A DNA stretch of 64,000 nucleotides from Symsagittifera roscoffensis (Eukaryota > Xenacoelomorpha > Acoela > Convolutidae): the NCBI RefSeq assembly GCF_963678635.1, contig NC_087068.1:45057013-45121012 (forward strand). The letters run 5' to 3'. Under the pieces are notes generated by a model. That model was not told where the DNA came from, did no database searches, and worked only from the letters and a program-made list of their open reading frames with translations. Positions 13,001 through 21,702 of the stretch are shown piece by piece; positions within the stretch are counted from its first letter, which is position 1; every line of letters begins with the position of its first letter. A program made the translations under genes and the position numbers.

Positions 13001-15287
13001 AAATTTTCAACTGGCCTTAGAGAGGAATCGGGACGTTCAGAGCTTCGCCCTGATACACTAGCAGTCTTGTTATTGGTATGTCATTATTGTGCTGTGACGA
13101 TTTTGGTGTTCATATAACTGGTACAAATAGATAGTTTTTTTCGTGTTGCTTATAAGTCAGGACATTCATTTTCAATTTTTAAAAAATTTTTGTTTAGTTT
13201 ATATGCTTTAAATTTGTGCATGTCTACATGTTTTCAAACCATTTTAAAAGGGAAATTCAAAATTTCTAATAAAAAAAGACAAGAGTAGCCGGTTGCTGTG
13301 CAAGTCGAACAACATTTAATTCCAATTTTTTTAAATAGTTTTTTTGGGCTAGTCTTGTGCATTGCGGAGGGAGAAAATTTTTGAATGCTTAGAAAATTAG
13401 TATTTACCAATTTAAAAAAAAAACTTTATAAAACAGAATTTTTGAACTTGTTTTCTACTTTTTCTGCAGACTTTTAGAAAATACGGTACTCGCTCGCTTT
13501 ATTTGAGTACCGTATTTATGCTATATCCTTCGACCCATTCAAGTGATGATTTGTCGTAACTGATTTTGCGAGGAACTGTTAAACAACGTACCTGAAGACA
13601 AAATTCCGCCCAACTTTCAGTCTTCGCAAAAGTTTTGATTCTTATGCAATATTATGATTCGGAATCCATATATTTAACTTTTAAAATGTTTTGAAACTCT
13701 GGTTAAAGAGTTGAATGAGGGTTCCATTACTAAATTGATTGATTTCGAAGCTGAAACTAATGCTTATTATACACTAAGCATTTTGTTATCTATTTGTCGT
13801 CGGGCAAAAATATTGACGAAGTTCCTAAACTATTTTTTGATACCTTATAAGTTTTCACAACTTCGTGATGCCTCAGAGCTTGGCATACCACAAATTTTTC
13901 AAAAAAAGTTCTTCAATAATATGTTTTGATAAACAAATAAAATAAAATACTTTTCTAAAATAAAATTTCACCCTCCCATGAGCATGCTCAATTTCACCAT
14001 TTACGTGTCCCGCTTGCTGAGTTTTATTTCTCAAGAAACCCTCTGGTCATAATCAAATTCTTCTTGTTTCGGATTGGACGATACATAATAACCGTTATAA
14101 ATTGTTTCCCTTAGAGGTCGTTATGAGTTTAAGTTTAATCTTCAATGTTTTTGTGTTATCTTATCTTTTCAAAAATGAATATAATCAAGTTTTATTTGCT
14201 TGCTATTGTAGTCCTGGATTATACCAAAGTTTTTGAACTTGTACCTAAGGAATTTCTACAGATCTGAAATTCTTTATTTTTTACATAAGTCGATTCTCAA
14301 ATATGAAATTCGTTATGTTAGGCCTTTGTGAAGAATTCGAAAATTTCAGATCTGAAATTTGGTTCTGAAATCCAAAGTTTTTTTTATCATATAATTAACT
14401 TTTTAAAATCTTATATGCTTTTCGAGCAAATGATTGAATTTGCAGTTTTTTGCTTTTGTTGCAATATTCAATTATTTTCAGATTTATTAGCGGTAGAAAA
14501 TTCTAAATAATTACCAAAACAGTTCTTTTTCAAACTGAATTTCTTGATCAACTGTTTTGAAACGTTTTCAAAAATTGTTAGAAGACTTCAAGCTTTTGAT
14601 TTTTATGCGCTACTTCTGAGTTTTCCAATGTTATCTCATGTTTCCGGAATTATATTTCAGCAGTGTACCATGAAAGATTTTTCTAATTATCTAAACAGAA
14701 TTACTCAAAATAGCGGAAGTTGCGCCAGAATCATCGATATTTTCAGATCAGAAGTAACCATGAAAAACACAATTTCAGATCTGAAACTTATATCTGAAAT
14801 AGATTTTTCAGATCTGAAAAAAAAACATAAAATAAAAAAAACTTCTGATCTGAAATTATAACTGAAATAACCCATTCTTCAAGTGTCCAACCATTATTGT
14901 AAGATTTCACAACCAATTTCAGATCTGAAATTTAGATCTGACTTAGACCATTTATGAGGAACGGGAACTTGAATGTTTTCAGTGTAATCGAACGTATTTT
15001 CTTACGTGCTATGCGCAAGTTGCGTTCAAAGCAATACTAGTGAAAAATTGTTCTTTTTAATCAAAGAAAATAACTTCATCTCTTGAAAAATGTTAATGTT
15101 TTAGGAAGAGGAAATTAACCGTGTGTTTTCGTATTCTGTGCAAATAAGCGATAGATACTTGCATCTCATGGATCACGTGATTCCTCTGACGTCACAGGAC
15201 ACAGCGTATGACCAACTGCAGACCACACTGAACAAACTTCAGTCACAACACATGTACTGTCCCACTTCATGGCTGGAAAATTTCTGA
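987..15287 (+). CDS. MAGUK p55/PALS-type scaffold protein (PDZ-SH3-GUK), 5' partial, 8 exons
   Basis: Membrane-associated guanylate-kinase scaffolds assemble polarity and junction complexes under the plasma membrane. Exons: 987-1065, 1447-1661, 7074-7291, 7548-7717, 10084-10260, 10596-10933, 11938-12051 and 15105-15287. Phases match at every junction and give 497 visible codons ending in TGA. Domains in order: PDZ (about residues 1-75, with RVIIARIVKGG and HVGDELLSVN), SH3 (99-171, with ELALTF, DILHV and DPFWWQA), a lysine-rich hook (171-228) and a guanylate-kinase-like domain (228-497, with PRILSYEEI, HTTRP, YGLSVESV and a C-terminal CPTSWLENF). The order and the YEE/HTTR signatures fit the p55/PALS/MPP branch, closest in feel to MPP5/Stardust or MPP7. 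The exact orthologue is unproven. The amino-terminal L27 part lies outside the window. Seven introns of 256 to 5412 bp separate the exons, and one uses a GC donor. Confidence 0.9.
1066..1446 (+). other. Intron (381 bp) inside the PDZ domain
   Basis: GT donor at 1066 and tttttcag acceptor ending at 1446. It contains nothing recognisable. Confidence 0.8.
1447..1661 (+). CDS. Scaffold gene exon: second half of the PDZ domain and linker
   Basis: The exon follows tttttcag and ends at a consensus gtgagt donor (1662). It encodes DIHVGDELLSVNDM and the PDZ helix region (TADDVSDMINAVSGQVKLKV), then an acidic, disordered linker with runs of D, G and N. It ends in phase 0 and joins the SH3 exon. An unspliced ORF continues to 1787 but enters the intron, so those residues are not real. 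Confidence 0.88.
2938..2985. repeat. Short direct repeat, about 22 bp twice
   Basis: The segment with core catcgctcatgcgttaaaat occurs twice in a row and begins a third time before diverging. It is a local slippage-type duplication in the intron. Confidence 0.8.
4090..5030. repeat. Degenerate satellite-like block, copy 1
   Basis: Diverged units of roughly 190 bp share phrases such as 'ctgccagttcttaggtt', 'ttcaatcgagaaatccg' and 'aaaaagttatggctgtcgg'. The same phrases recur at 18420-19840, including a late segment with caaacgagaa and cggcctgcttttagtaga. The two blocks are probably remnants of one repeat family rather than genes. Confidence 0.6.
5030..6470. repeat. Two diverged tandem copies of a roughly 700-bp repeat
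   Basis: Copy A (about 5030-5640) and copy B (about 5740-6470) share in order: a cgacc-tttgaaaatgg segment, cattggagg-a-ttgag, cgacattta, a cgagc-aataaagcgag segment, acaatagcttattttaat, cacatcac, gtcggaacattctgtgct, gcgcagt and gaataaccctgcaa. Related 3' ends occur in the receptor-gene intron (about 30240-30400), so this is a dispersed family sitting twice in this intron. Confidence 0.7.
7074..7291 (+). CDS. Scaffold gene exon: SH3 domain
   Basis: Acceptor cattttcag ends at 7073 and the donor GT begins at 7292, giving 218 bp. Translation opens FRVRAQFNFDPDRESR and includes ELALTFTKRDILHV, DPFWWQAFKD and AGIIPSKKFIEQ. These match the RT loop, the tryptophan pair and the final strand of MAGUK SH3 domains. 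It joins the next exon through a split glutamine codon (CA plus G). The unspliced ORF runs on to 7316 into the intron. Confidence 0.9.
7292..7547 (+). other. Intron (256 bp) after the SH3 exon
   Basis: Shortest intron of the gene: GT at 7292 and caattag acceptor ending at 7547. Nothing else is seen in it. Confidence 0.8.
7548..7717 (+). CDS. Scaffold gene exon: hook region between SH3 and GUK
   Basis: The exon runs from the caattag acceptor to a perfect gtaagt donor (7718). It encodes a strongly basic segment with KKKKGLKYLCGGG and NKKKKEKQ, then TTDAPSYYN. In p55/PALS proteins the basic hook between SH3 and the kinase-like domain mediates regulated intramolecular and partner contacts. It ends in phase 1. 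Confidence 0.85.
8041..8175. repeat. About 130-bp dispersed repeat, copy 1
   Basis: It is the same sequence as 9262-9395 with scattered substitutions, in the same orientation. It begins near ccctgttttgcaatg and ends near gagacaagtctttaaa. Both strands stay open for much of it, but the substitutions are mostly non-synonymous in every frame tested by eye, so it is treated as a repeat and not a gene. Confidence 0.75.
9262..9395. repeat. About 130-bp dispersed repeat, copy 2
   Basis: Partner of 8041-8175, roughly 90 percent alike by eye. Shared core phrases are ctttcgctcagaatggtagc and tttacgaggccaaactgtg. No terminal inverted repeats or target duplications were recognised. Confidence 0.75.
10084..10260 (+). 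CDS. Scaffold gene exon: start of the guanylate-kinase-like domain
   Basis: Acceptor ttgcag ends at 10083 and the gtaagg donor is at 10261. Translation contains NVPRILSYEEITRVPP and RPLVLISALVGDAVALQKRL. The YEE motif and the hydrophobic first strand are typical of the MAGUK GUK domain. The loop that would be a P-loop in true guanylate kinase reads SALVGDAVAL and lacks the GxxGxGK pattern, so nucleotide phosphorylation is not expected. Confidence 0.88.
10261..10595 (+). other. Intron (335 bp) inside GUK
   Basis: gtaagg donor and gattccag acceptor. An ORF reads through the donor to 10361 but loses similarity to the family at the splice site. Confidence 0.8.
10596..10933 (+). CDS. Scaffold gene exon: GUK core with Ser/Asn-rich insertion
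   Basis: After splicing it opens with HTTRPYEHP, the conserved HTTR segment. A low-complexity stretch of about 55 residues rich in S, N, Q and T follows where relatives have a short loop. The exon then continues with EWFHVGVNHFQEM, SSKFI, YMYGLSVESVVEAM and NTCVFVCPPE. The gtaagt donor is at 10934 and the exon ends in phase 0. The insertion lies in the GMP-binding-like subdomain that MAGUKs reuse for phosphoprotein binding. Confidence 0.88.
10934..11937 (+). other. Intron (1004 bp) inside GUK
   Basis: gtaagt donor and gttttag acceptor. Around 11814-11880 there is a run of near-repeated taatttaaatt units. Nothing else was recognised. Confidence 0.75.
11938..12051 (+). CDS. Scaffold gene exon: GUK, followed by a GC donor
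   Basis: A 114-bp exon encoding SIYKIRNAIVKPYTVFLSAPN, REILKDN and GCFMK, which is the strand 'KPYxVFxxAP' of MAGUK GUK domains. It must end at AAG before gcaagt (12052), because no GT keeps the frame and the next exon joins in phase 0. AAG/gcaagt is the strong consensus of the minor GC-AG intron class. Confidence 0.82.
12830..13090. repeat. Dispersed repeat R1 fragment in the last intron
   Basis: It shares ordered phrases with 34240-34500: gagacgctaaa, attattggcgtg, a gggagataaa-like stretch, and a tail of the type gcagtcggaacattcaggg...tgatac-agcag-cttgtt. The same tail is seen at about 16870, 34430, 34940, 35170, 46300 and 48370. Confidence 0.6.
13479..13517. other. Perfect 13-bp stem hairpin in intron
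   Basis: aaatacggtactc (13479-13491) pairs exactly with gagtaccgtattt (13505-13517) across a 13-nt loop. The loop resembles, in reverse, the aataaagcgagcgag phrase of the intron repeat at about 5320. Confidence 0.75.
14257..14942. repeat. Cluster of a 14-bp palindrome (tttcagatctgaaa)
   Basis: The self-complementary motif tttcagatctgaaa occurs exactly or nearly at about 14257, 14344, 14751, 14773, 14805, 14843 and 14917, with partial forms between. It lies in the intron just before the last coding exon. Its function is unknown. Confidence 0.8.
15105..15287 (+). CDS. Scaffold gene last exon: GUK C-terminus and stop
   Basis: Acceptor ttttag ends at 15104. The exon encodes EEEINRVFSYSVQISDRYLHLMDHVIPL and TLNKLQSQ, then CPTSWLENF and TGA (15285-15287). 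A terminal W followed by a short hydrophobic end is typical of the family ('QWVPxSWxx'). The usual tyrosine-histidine-tyrosine-phenylalanine-D stretch is replaced by DRYLHLMD. Confidence 0.9.
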   Translation, partial: EEEINRVFSYSVQISDRYLHLMDHVIPLTSQDTAYDQLQTTLNKLQSQHMYCPTSWLENF

Positions 15288-15359
15288 ACAAGTATATATT
15301 AGTGAAAATGGAGAGGAAAACTTAAACATAATGAACCATTTCAAAGATTTCAAACTGAA

Positions 15360-15365
15360 AATAAA
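15360..15365 (+). promoter_or_regulatory. Possible polyadenylation signal AATAAA
   Basis: An AATAAA lies about 75 bp after the stop codon of the scaffold gene, a plausible position for a short 3' UTR. The hexamer is common in such AT-rich DNA, so it is only suggestive. Confidence 0.4.
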
Positions 15366-16320
15366 AATGAAGAAATTGAAGTATGAAAAATTTTGATAGT
15401 TCTATTGAAGCTTCCAATAGATTGATTTACAAAATACACACTGTAAGTGTCATATCAAATCTTATGAAAGACATATTATAATCAAATAATTTGATAGAAG
15501 TTTGAATTTTATTGAATCTGCGAGTTTCAAGAAATGCTTTTAGTTTCCGTGTTTTTGTTTTCAGCAAAATTCAATTTCAATATGCTTACGTGGCCCATTA
15601 TAAGGTTCCGACCCCTAGAAAAATTTTATATGAAGAACAACTGTTAAGCAAAATTCCCCAAATTTGTTCTCGTGCCCTAATATTTATGACCGCGCAAGTC
15701 ATTCTAAACGCTTTCTTGAATTCAATTTTAAGAAGTAAATCTTGATAAAAGCTGTTTCTGTGACATGCATATGATTCTTCTAAAATTTCCATTCTGAGTA
15801 CTTCGAGCTCAGATCTTCCCGAAGTAAATTGCGGCCCTTTTATCATAATATCTTCTATATTTTCCAAAAGTCAACTTAATGTCAAAAGTTATATTGAAGT
15901 TAAATATGTTGCATATGATTTCATTGCAAAATCAATCAAAGTGCAGTTATTATTCGCAATTATTTTTCCATAAATAAATTTTAATAATAAATTTTCGGCC
16001 ACCTGAACCTTTTTTGTACAAAAATCTTAAATCGCGACTTTGGGGCAGTGGATTAAAAATTTTCTTGAGAAAGGGCGAGGAAAACTGGCCAGCTAATTTT
16101 TTTAGATCAAATAAATTGATTTTGTGAGTTCTATCAGAACACCGTACTTCGACACTATTTTCTGTTTTATTTTATTCTGTTTTTTGACAAGTTTTTCAAA
16201 AAAATCAGAGTCCAAATTAGAGTGGCTAAAAGTGGGTCTTGTAAAATTATAACTAAGAAGGGAACCTTTCCCGGCTGGAAGTTTTTTTGCGACTAAGGTA
16301 TATTCGACCATTGCGACTCA
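15366..16320. other. Intergenic, nothing recognised
   Basis: AT-rich sequence after the scaffold gene. Overlapping ORFs on both strands (15512-15745 and 15598-15867) show no family resemblance or coding-like composition. Confidence 0.5.
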
Positions 16321-16620
16321 AACTGAGTATCCAAACTTTGGGTGACCGAAGAAATTTTGCACGACCCAAAAAAAATATGTAGCCAATTTGCGCGACCCAA
16401 AATAAGTATGTTGTGACCAACTCATTTCACATTTGGTATGTTGCAACTTTGCAAAACCGAACTGTTTTGTTCGACTTGCGCGACTTAAAAAAATGTTGCA
16501 ATTTAGCGCGACGCAAAAACGTAAGTTGCGGCCATATCAACTCAAAATGGGTATGTTGCAACTTTGCGAGACACTGCGCGACTCTGCACGACCAAAAGCA
16601 TGTTAAATTATAACTTATAC
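16320..16620. repeat. Degenerate short repeats built on gcgac and gtatgttgc
   Basis: Variants of 'gcgacccaaa' and 'gtatgttgcaactttgc' recur six or more times with irregular spacing. Both strands have ORFs of about 66 codons here because the repeat lacks stops. That is a repeat effect, not coding evidence. Confidence 0.6.
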
Positions 16621-16854
16621 TTTTCACGTGAAAGGTGCGGCAAAGCTTAAACAGAATAAAAACTTTTTCTGAAAACGAGTGTTCACTACTATAAAATTAC
16701 ATATCGTATTACATATCGTCATACTAGAATATGAATCCATCACTTTTACTTGATATGGAGTGTGGGGGTAACTTAAAAAAAACTTGAAATTTTTCTAATT
16801 TTTTTTTCTATTTTTTTTCTCGAAAAATGCATCAAAATTTTAAAGCGAACACTG

Positions 16855-16925
16855 CTTCATAGACCTTAAAAGGCAGTCGGAACATTCAGGGTTTCGCCCA
16901 GTTACAAGCAGTCTTGTTTTACTGC
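16855..16925. repeat. Dispersed repeat R1 tail
   Basis: The phrase catagaccttaaaaggcagtcggaacattcagg...cagttacaagcagtcttg (read as parts) is nearly the same as at 35157-35220 and 43150-43215. It is a conserved end of the R1 family. Confidence 0.65.
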
Positions 16926-17188
16926 TTTTAAATTCAGTTCTCTTATTTTTACTTAAAAACTTAACTAATATTTTGAATAGCTCTTTCACTGAACATATCT
17001 TGCATGTTTCTCTAAATTATGTTTTCACACTGACATCTTTGTTTGGTTTTGCTTCATAAACCATATCAACTCAAAGAAAGTGGAAGGAGTTATAATCACT
17101 TTCAATCAAAATATGAGAGAACATTCACCAGAAACTTAAACACCGGAGGATAACAACAACTGGACTAAAACAAAAGGAGGACGAACTA

Positions 17189-17332
17189 ATGAGTAACAAG
17201 TGCATCAAACCAAGTACGCATATACCAAAAAATGTGAAGAAACCACCATGCTTTTTTGTAATAGAGGCGGAGAGAGAAGTAAGTGAAGTAGCAGTGAAGG
17301 ACACGATTCTGAAATTGGGGTCGAAATTATAG
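17189..17332 (+). CDS. Short coding-like ORF, 47 codons, unknown
   Basis: The ORF runs from ATG at 17189 to TAG at 17330-17332, and the frame is open for about 20 codons upstream of the ATG. Its base composition is less AT-rich than its surroundings, and the product has a natural-looking mix of residues (KPPCFFVIEAEREVSEVAVK). I do not recognise it. It could be an exon, a gene fragment or chance. No splice sites or promoter are clear, and a 16-G run follows at once. Confidence 0.2.
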   Translation: MSNKCIKPSTHIPKNVKKPPCFFVIEAEREVSEVAVKDTILKLGSKL

Positions 17333-17339
17333 TAGATTC

Positions 17340-17355
17340 GGGGGGGGGGGGGGGG
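17340..17355. repeat. G homopolymer, 16 nt
   Basis: An uninterrupted run of 16 G residues, striking in this AT-rich region. It is potentially G-quadruplex forming and its length may be uncertain in an assembly. Confidence 0.9.
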
Positions 17356-17430
17356 TCTTGATGTCGTTTAGACAGTAGAAACGTTTGAAAACTGAACTGA
17401 GCAGAGAAAAAGCAGAAGTAAAGAAGCTAA

Positions 17431-17500
17431 CCCTGGTTGACCAAAACGGTACTCATAAACTTTTCATAACTGGAAATTGTATGACTAGCATTTTTTGTCT
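17431..17500. repeat. Partial end of the foldback family
   Basis: ccctggttgaccaaaac is followed by cataactggaaattgtatga and ctagcattttt. This resembles the inner side of the right end of the element at 21703-22640, in inverse orientation. It is a probable solitary end or decayed copy. Confidence 0.5.
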
Positions 17501-18420
17501 AAAAATTTTCCTTTTTAATTTATGATGAAGTGCCGACTTTTGTGTCAAAACAAGAACTTGTATGGAGTTTGTATGATACTTTTGAATGACAAACAATCGC
17601 AGCAAAACTGCTCGTATCAAGAATAAACTTAAATGCCTCGACTGATTTTTTGCTGTATTTTGCTTTCTTTTTTCCGTCTCCACAAGAAATTTTTACTGCC
17701 AAGTGTCAAATTTTGAAAGAAAAAACAGCGTGAGCTATTTTATGAAAGAAACAGATGGGTTTTCAAACGCATTCAAATTCAACTAGCGCATGAATTGCAC
17801 CTTTGGTGCTTTAGATACATGGTCGAATGTGAAGAGCTTCCTAAAAAAGCAATATACAAAAAAAAGCAATATTTATTGCATTGTTAAAATAAACAGGGCT
17901 CTTTCATCAGGGTTTTCTGATTCATTTTTCGAAAGATTACGCTTGTGATTAGCAAGCGTTATCAGGTCGGATTGAAGACTTTTTTTCTGGTAAAATTAGT
18001 TTAACAAAATCAGTTGAACCACTATGCAGCTGACATGCAAATTGTCATGAAATTTCAAATTTAACTACTGGGCGGTAACCTGTTACTTCAGAGTAGTTCA
18101 AGGGAAGACTTGAAACATTTTAATTTTTTTTTATAAAAACTGTTTCTTTTCGACTAAACTGGTGTCTGGTCAAAGATTGCCGACCTTGATTCCGATTCGT
18201 AAGTTTGTTCAATTGTTAATTTTAATTTCAAATGTCTTGCTTGGCATGCTTGCCTAGAATTCCTGTTTAATAAAAATAGGTACTATGAAAGTGTATTGGG
18301 TTGTTTTTTTTTCTTAAACGCTTTGGAAATTTTTTCTCACAAAGTCTTCCAGCAATTTAAAAAAAAATGTTTATCCATAGAAAGACCGTCTGCATTCTTG
18401 TGTGCCTGCATAGTCATCTC
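17500..18420. other. Intergenic, nothing recognised
   Basis: AT-rich sequence without exon signals. The minus-strand ORFs at 17453-17702 overlap each other in different frames and are not supported. Confidence 0.4.
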
Positions 18421-19840
18421 GTCTCTTTTTTATTTACCCCTTTGTCCACATTTGACCCTTTGACCGATATTTTTGCTTTATTTTTTCGTTTTCTCAAAAA
18501 ATAATCTAACAAATCTGAGATTTTGGTTTCAATGAATAGAACGGATTTGAAATTCTTTATAAGCGGTCTCGCCCAATTTTTAAAAAAAAATTATGTCCGA
18601 CGGAAAAATCAAACTTTTGATTTTTTACCGTTTGCGAATCTCTTAAACTTTTCTCTTAAACTAACCTCCCAAAACTGAGCTTGCGGGTTCAATGGAGATA
18701 ACGGATAGTGAAAAGCTCCACTGTATTAGCGGCCGCCCACAATTTCATAAAACAAAAAGTTATCGTATTTTTTATCGTTTTAGCGCTTTTCTTCCTCCCA
18801 TATCTGATATTATGGGTTTGAAAAAACAGGTTGTCACAAAGTTTTTTTGACACAAAACATTATGGCCTCCGGAAAATCGAACATTTGAGTTTTGACCGTT
18901 TTTGAATTTTTTTTTACTTTTCTGGAGAACTACTGTGCCAAAATGGGTTTTTGGGTCTATCAAAACAACAAGTTGGGTGAATCTCTTCTGCATAAGCGGC
19001 TACGCCAATTTTTTTTAAACAAAAAGCTATGATTATCGGAAACGTCAGTTTTCTGATTTAATGACTGTCTTTTTGAATTTTTATCGATAAGTATCCTGCC
19101 AAATTTGATATCGTAGGTTTGATCAAAACAAGGTAGATGCAAGGTTACGTTTTTATTTTCTTACGTCCACTTTTTTAGAGATGAGTTATGGTCTTTAAAC
19201 AAGTAAAAGTTTTGTAACCGGGCCTTTTTGTGGATGTTTTTTTTACTGCTCGAAAATTAAAGTGCAAACTCTCAGGTTAAGTTTTCAAACGAGAATCCCA
19301 AGTTTGGGAAACTTCCATATACTGCCGGACACGACCTGCTTTTACCAGAAAAATTTACGGATTCTGAAAAATCTGGAATTTGAACTTTTACCGTTTTTTA
19401 GAAACTTTTTAAATTTTCTTTAGAAAAATCCTATCAAATCTGATATGAAAATTTCAATCGAAGGAAGCGGCTGCGAGAGTTTTTCCAATAGAAGCGCTTA
19501 ATTTTCACTTTTTTGTAAAAAGAAAGGTTGTTGCTGGGTGAAATTCCAAAACCTCAAAAACTTTTCTCTTCTAACTTAATTTATTAGAGAAACAACGAAC
19601 GTTTTAGGCAAAGTCCAGTTTTTGAGATAACGTATTTCGTCTCGTATCAGTATATCAAATTCAAAAAATATCAAAACGTTCCTCCAGCTTTAGTTAGACC
19701 CGAGGTGTCCTTTATCGAGACATACGGAAATTTTGGCTCACTTAGTTTTTTTCAACGTTTTTCATTTTTTCGACTGATGCTTTTTTATGATTGTGTTGTG
19801 TCGCAAGTAGTGCAAAGCTCCGCTTCGCGGCTGTCTTTAT
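18420..19840. repeat. Degenerate satellite-like block, copy 2
   Basis: About five to six diverged units of roughly 190 bp follow one another. Recurrent phrases are 'ctgccaaatttgatat', 'ggtttgatcaaaac', 'ataagcggc-acgcccaattt', 'aaaaagttatg', 'tccggaaaatcgaacat' and 'tttttgaccgttttt'. The last part (19240-19840) aligns with 4500-5020, ending in tgttgtgtcgcaagtagtgc and gctccgcttcgcggctgt. Confidence 0.65.
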
Positions 19841-20249
19841 AAAGTCAACTTCTAGATTATTTTTCATTGAAATGTCGTTTCTTTTAGGCCACAGTTTCAT
19901 TAAAATTGTAACATTTCACAACAAAAAGGACTCTGAAAAGGTCAACAGCATACATTGGCTTTTTGATAGACCATAAAGTTCAAAAATTTTAACATCAATC
20001 AGACTTTTTTTCACTGAAAACTTTTAATAAATATTAACTAAAATGGTCATTTTTTTAGAAAAAAAGGTTTTGAAATTTCAAAAATAAATGATATTTGCTG
20101 CATCAATTTCCCTAGCAATACCACAATTATTCGCTGAAACTTTCAAGTTTTGCTATTTCTTTGAACGTAGAAGCCTAGAAAAAAATCATCAAAAACTCCA
20201 AGACTTGGCTAATTCAAAATTTTGATCTGTTCTAATTTTTTTAGCGTTT

Positions 20250-20720
20250 TTCAATCTGAGTTCTCAGAAAAGATTTGAAAAAATTGCTATATCTCAGGAA
20301 TCAAAGAATTTTGAGCAGTATTTTTTGGATGTCAGATTTACGACCTCTGAGAACACCTGACAGCACCCCACTATAATGTAGAAAATTTCATATTTTGTTA
20401 ATGTTTTTTTTTTAATTTGGTATTTTTTTAATAAAATATTGAAAAATTCGAAAAAAGCCAGATCTCGGTAACCAATAGTATTTGAGGAGTATTATTTGGA
20501 GACCAGATGGGCAAACCCCCAGGGTGCACCGCCAATACCTATCATGGTGTTGAGAATGTCAAATTTGGTTATATTGCTTAAAATCCAATTTTTTTGAAAC
20601 ATTTTGAAAAAGGCCATAAAAAACGTCATATCTCGGAAAGCAAAACAATTTTGAGTCCAGATTTGCAATGCTTGAGTGTACCCTGACAGCACCTCACCAA
20701 AGAAGTGAGAATTGCAAATT
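20250..20720. repeat. Three diverged tandem units of about 165 bp
   Basis: Each unit has, in order, a tatctc-gga/gaa phrase, a ttttgag-agtatt phrase and a late cctgacagcacc-caccaa or equivalent. Units lie at about 20255-20400, 20455-20590 and 20620-20720. No coding potential was found. Confidence 0.55.
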
Positions 20721-20769
20721 TAGTTGAACAAACAGTGAAACAAGGACCCTGAAAGTTTGCGTTTTACTT

Positions 20770-20850
20770 CCTAACTATGTGCCAAGTCTTACTCCCTATA
20801 TTTTACTTCCTATAGTTTACTTCCTATAGTTTACTTCCTATGTGCCAAGC
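20770..20850. repeat. Short tandem repeat, about 15 bp
   Basis: Variants of tttacttcctatag occur four to five times, bracketed by two copies of tatgtgccaag. Confidence 0.75.
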
Positions 20851-21702
20851 TAAACGGTCGTTAAATAATACGATACCACACTACACTTCCTTGCCTTCCT
20901 CCCCTCCCATGCTTTCATTATAGCTAGAGTTTTACAATTGGTCTAGCATCCATGAACTGGAAGGAAAATCGCAAAAAAAAAAACGTCTCAAGCTTTGCAA
21001 TATTATGATATAGCCTATACGTGCAAAATTTTTTTTAGTTAAGACGAAATAATTATTGCGTTGAAAAAGCATAAATAGGTCAACATAGGGAACAGCAACT
21101 TTGAGCAATGATCTCAAATTGAAAAATTATCAAAATATCTATTTTTGACCAAAAACAACTTCTGTATTTGAAAAGTCAGCACGTTATGAAAATCAAATCA
21201 TGCGAAAGCCATCATTCTTAAGTTTTCCTTGAAATAAGTTATTTATTTATCCAATACAATTTATTTAGAGAATGAATGCAAAAAACCGCTTAGCATCAGG
21301 AAAAAATCGTGAATGGTCTGACCGCCAATGTTTTAACGGTTTTTGGATACCTTTTTTCCGTTCTCACAGGAAATTTCAAACCTAAAAGTTTGATTTTCGC
21401 ACAGACTTAATGAGACCCATTAGCTGGCATTCAATGCCATTTTGAAGAAGTTTGAGTGCAGAAATATCCAACGCGCTTAAATAGTTGCCTTTTGTGTTTG
21501 CCTTTTTGAATATAATGAACAGCTCTCTGAAGTGCAAATGAATAAAAGTCCAAATAGTCTAAATAGAGTTTTTCTAACCCACTAAACTTGACATATAACG
21601 ATCACATAAAAAAATCTCTGTGCAACTTGAACTGAATATTTTATAGGGGTAATAAAAGATTCATTTTAAAACCATTATATCAATAGCCAAAGTTGGCATG
21701 AG

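Larger units (their letters stand above)
12052..15104 (+). other. GC-AG intron (3053 bp), repeat-containing
   Basis: GC donor at 12052 and ttttag acceptor ending at 15104. Contents: a dispersed-repeat fragment at about 12830-13090 that matches 34240-34500, a perfect 13-bp hairpin at 13479-13517, and a cluster of palindromic tttcagatctgaaa motifs at 14257-14942. The longer ORFs at 13711-13929, 14328-14510 and 14544-14861 look like chance reading through repeats. Confidence 0.7.

Noticed and set aside
20932-21117. 61-codon minus-strand ORF and similar ones between 17453 and 24354
   Set aside because: Their lengths are as expected by chance in this composition, with overlapping alternatives in other frames and no motif.
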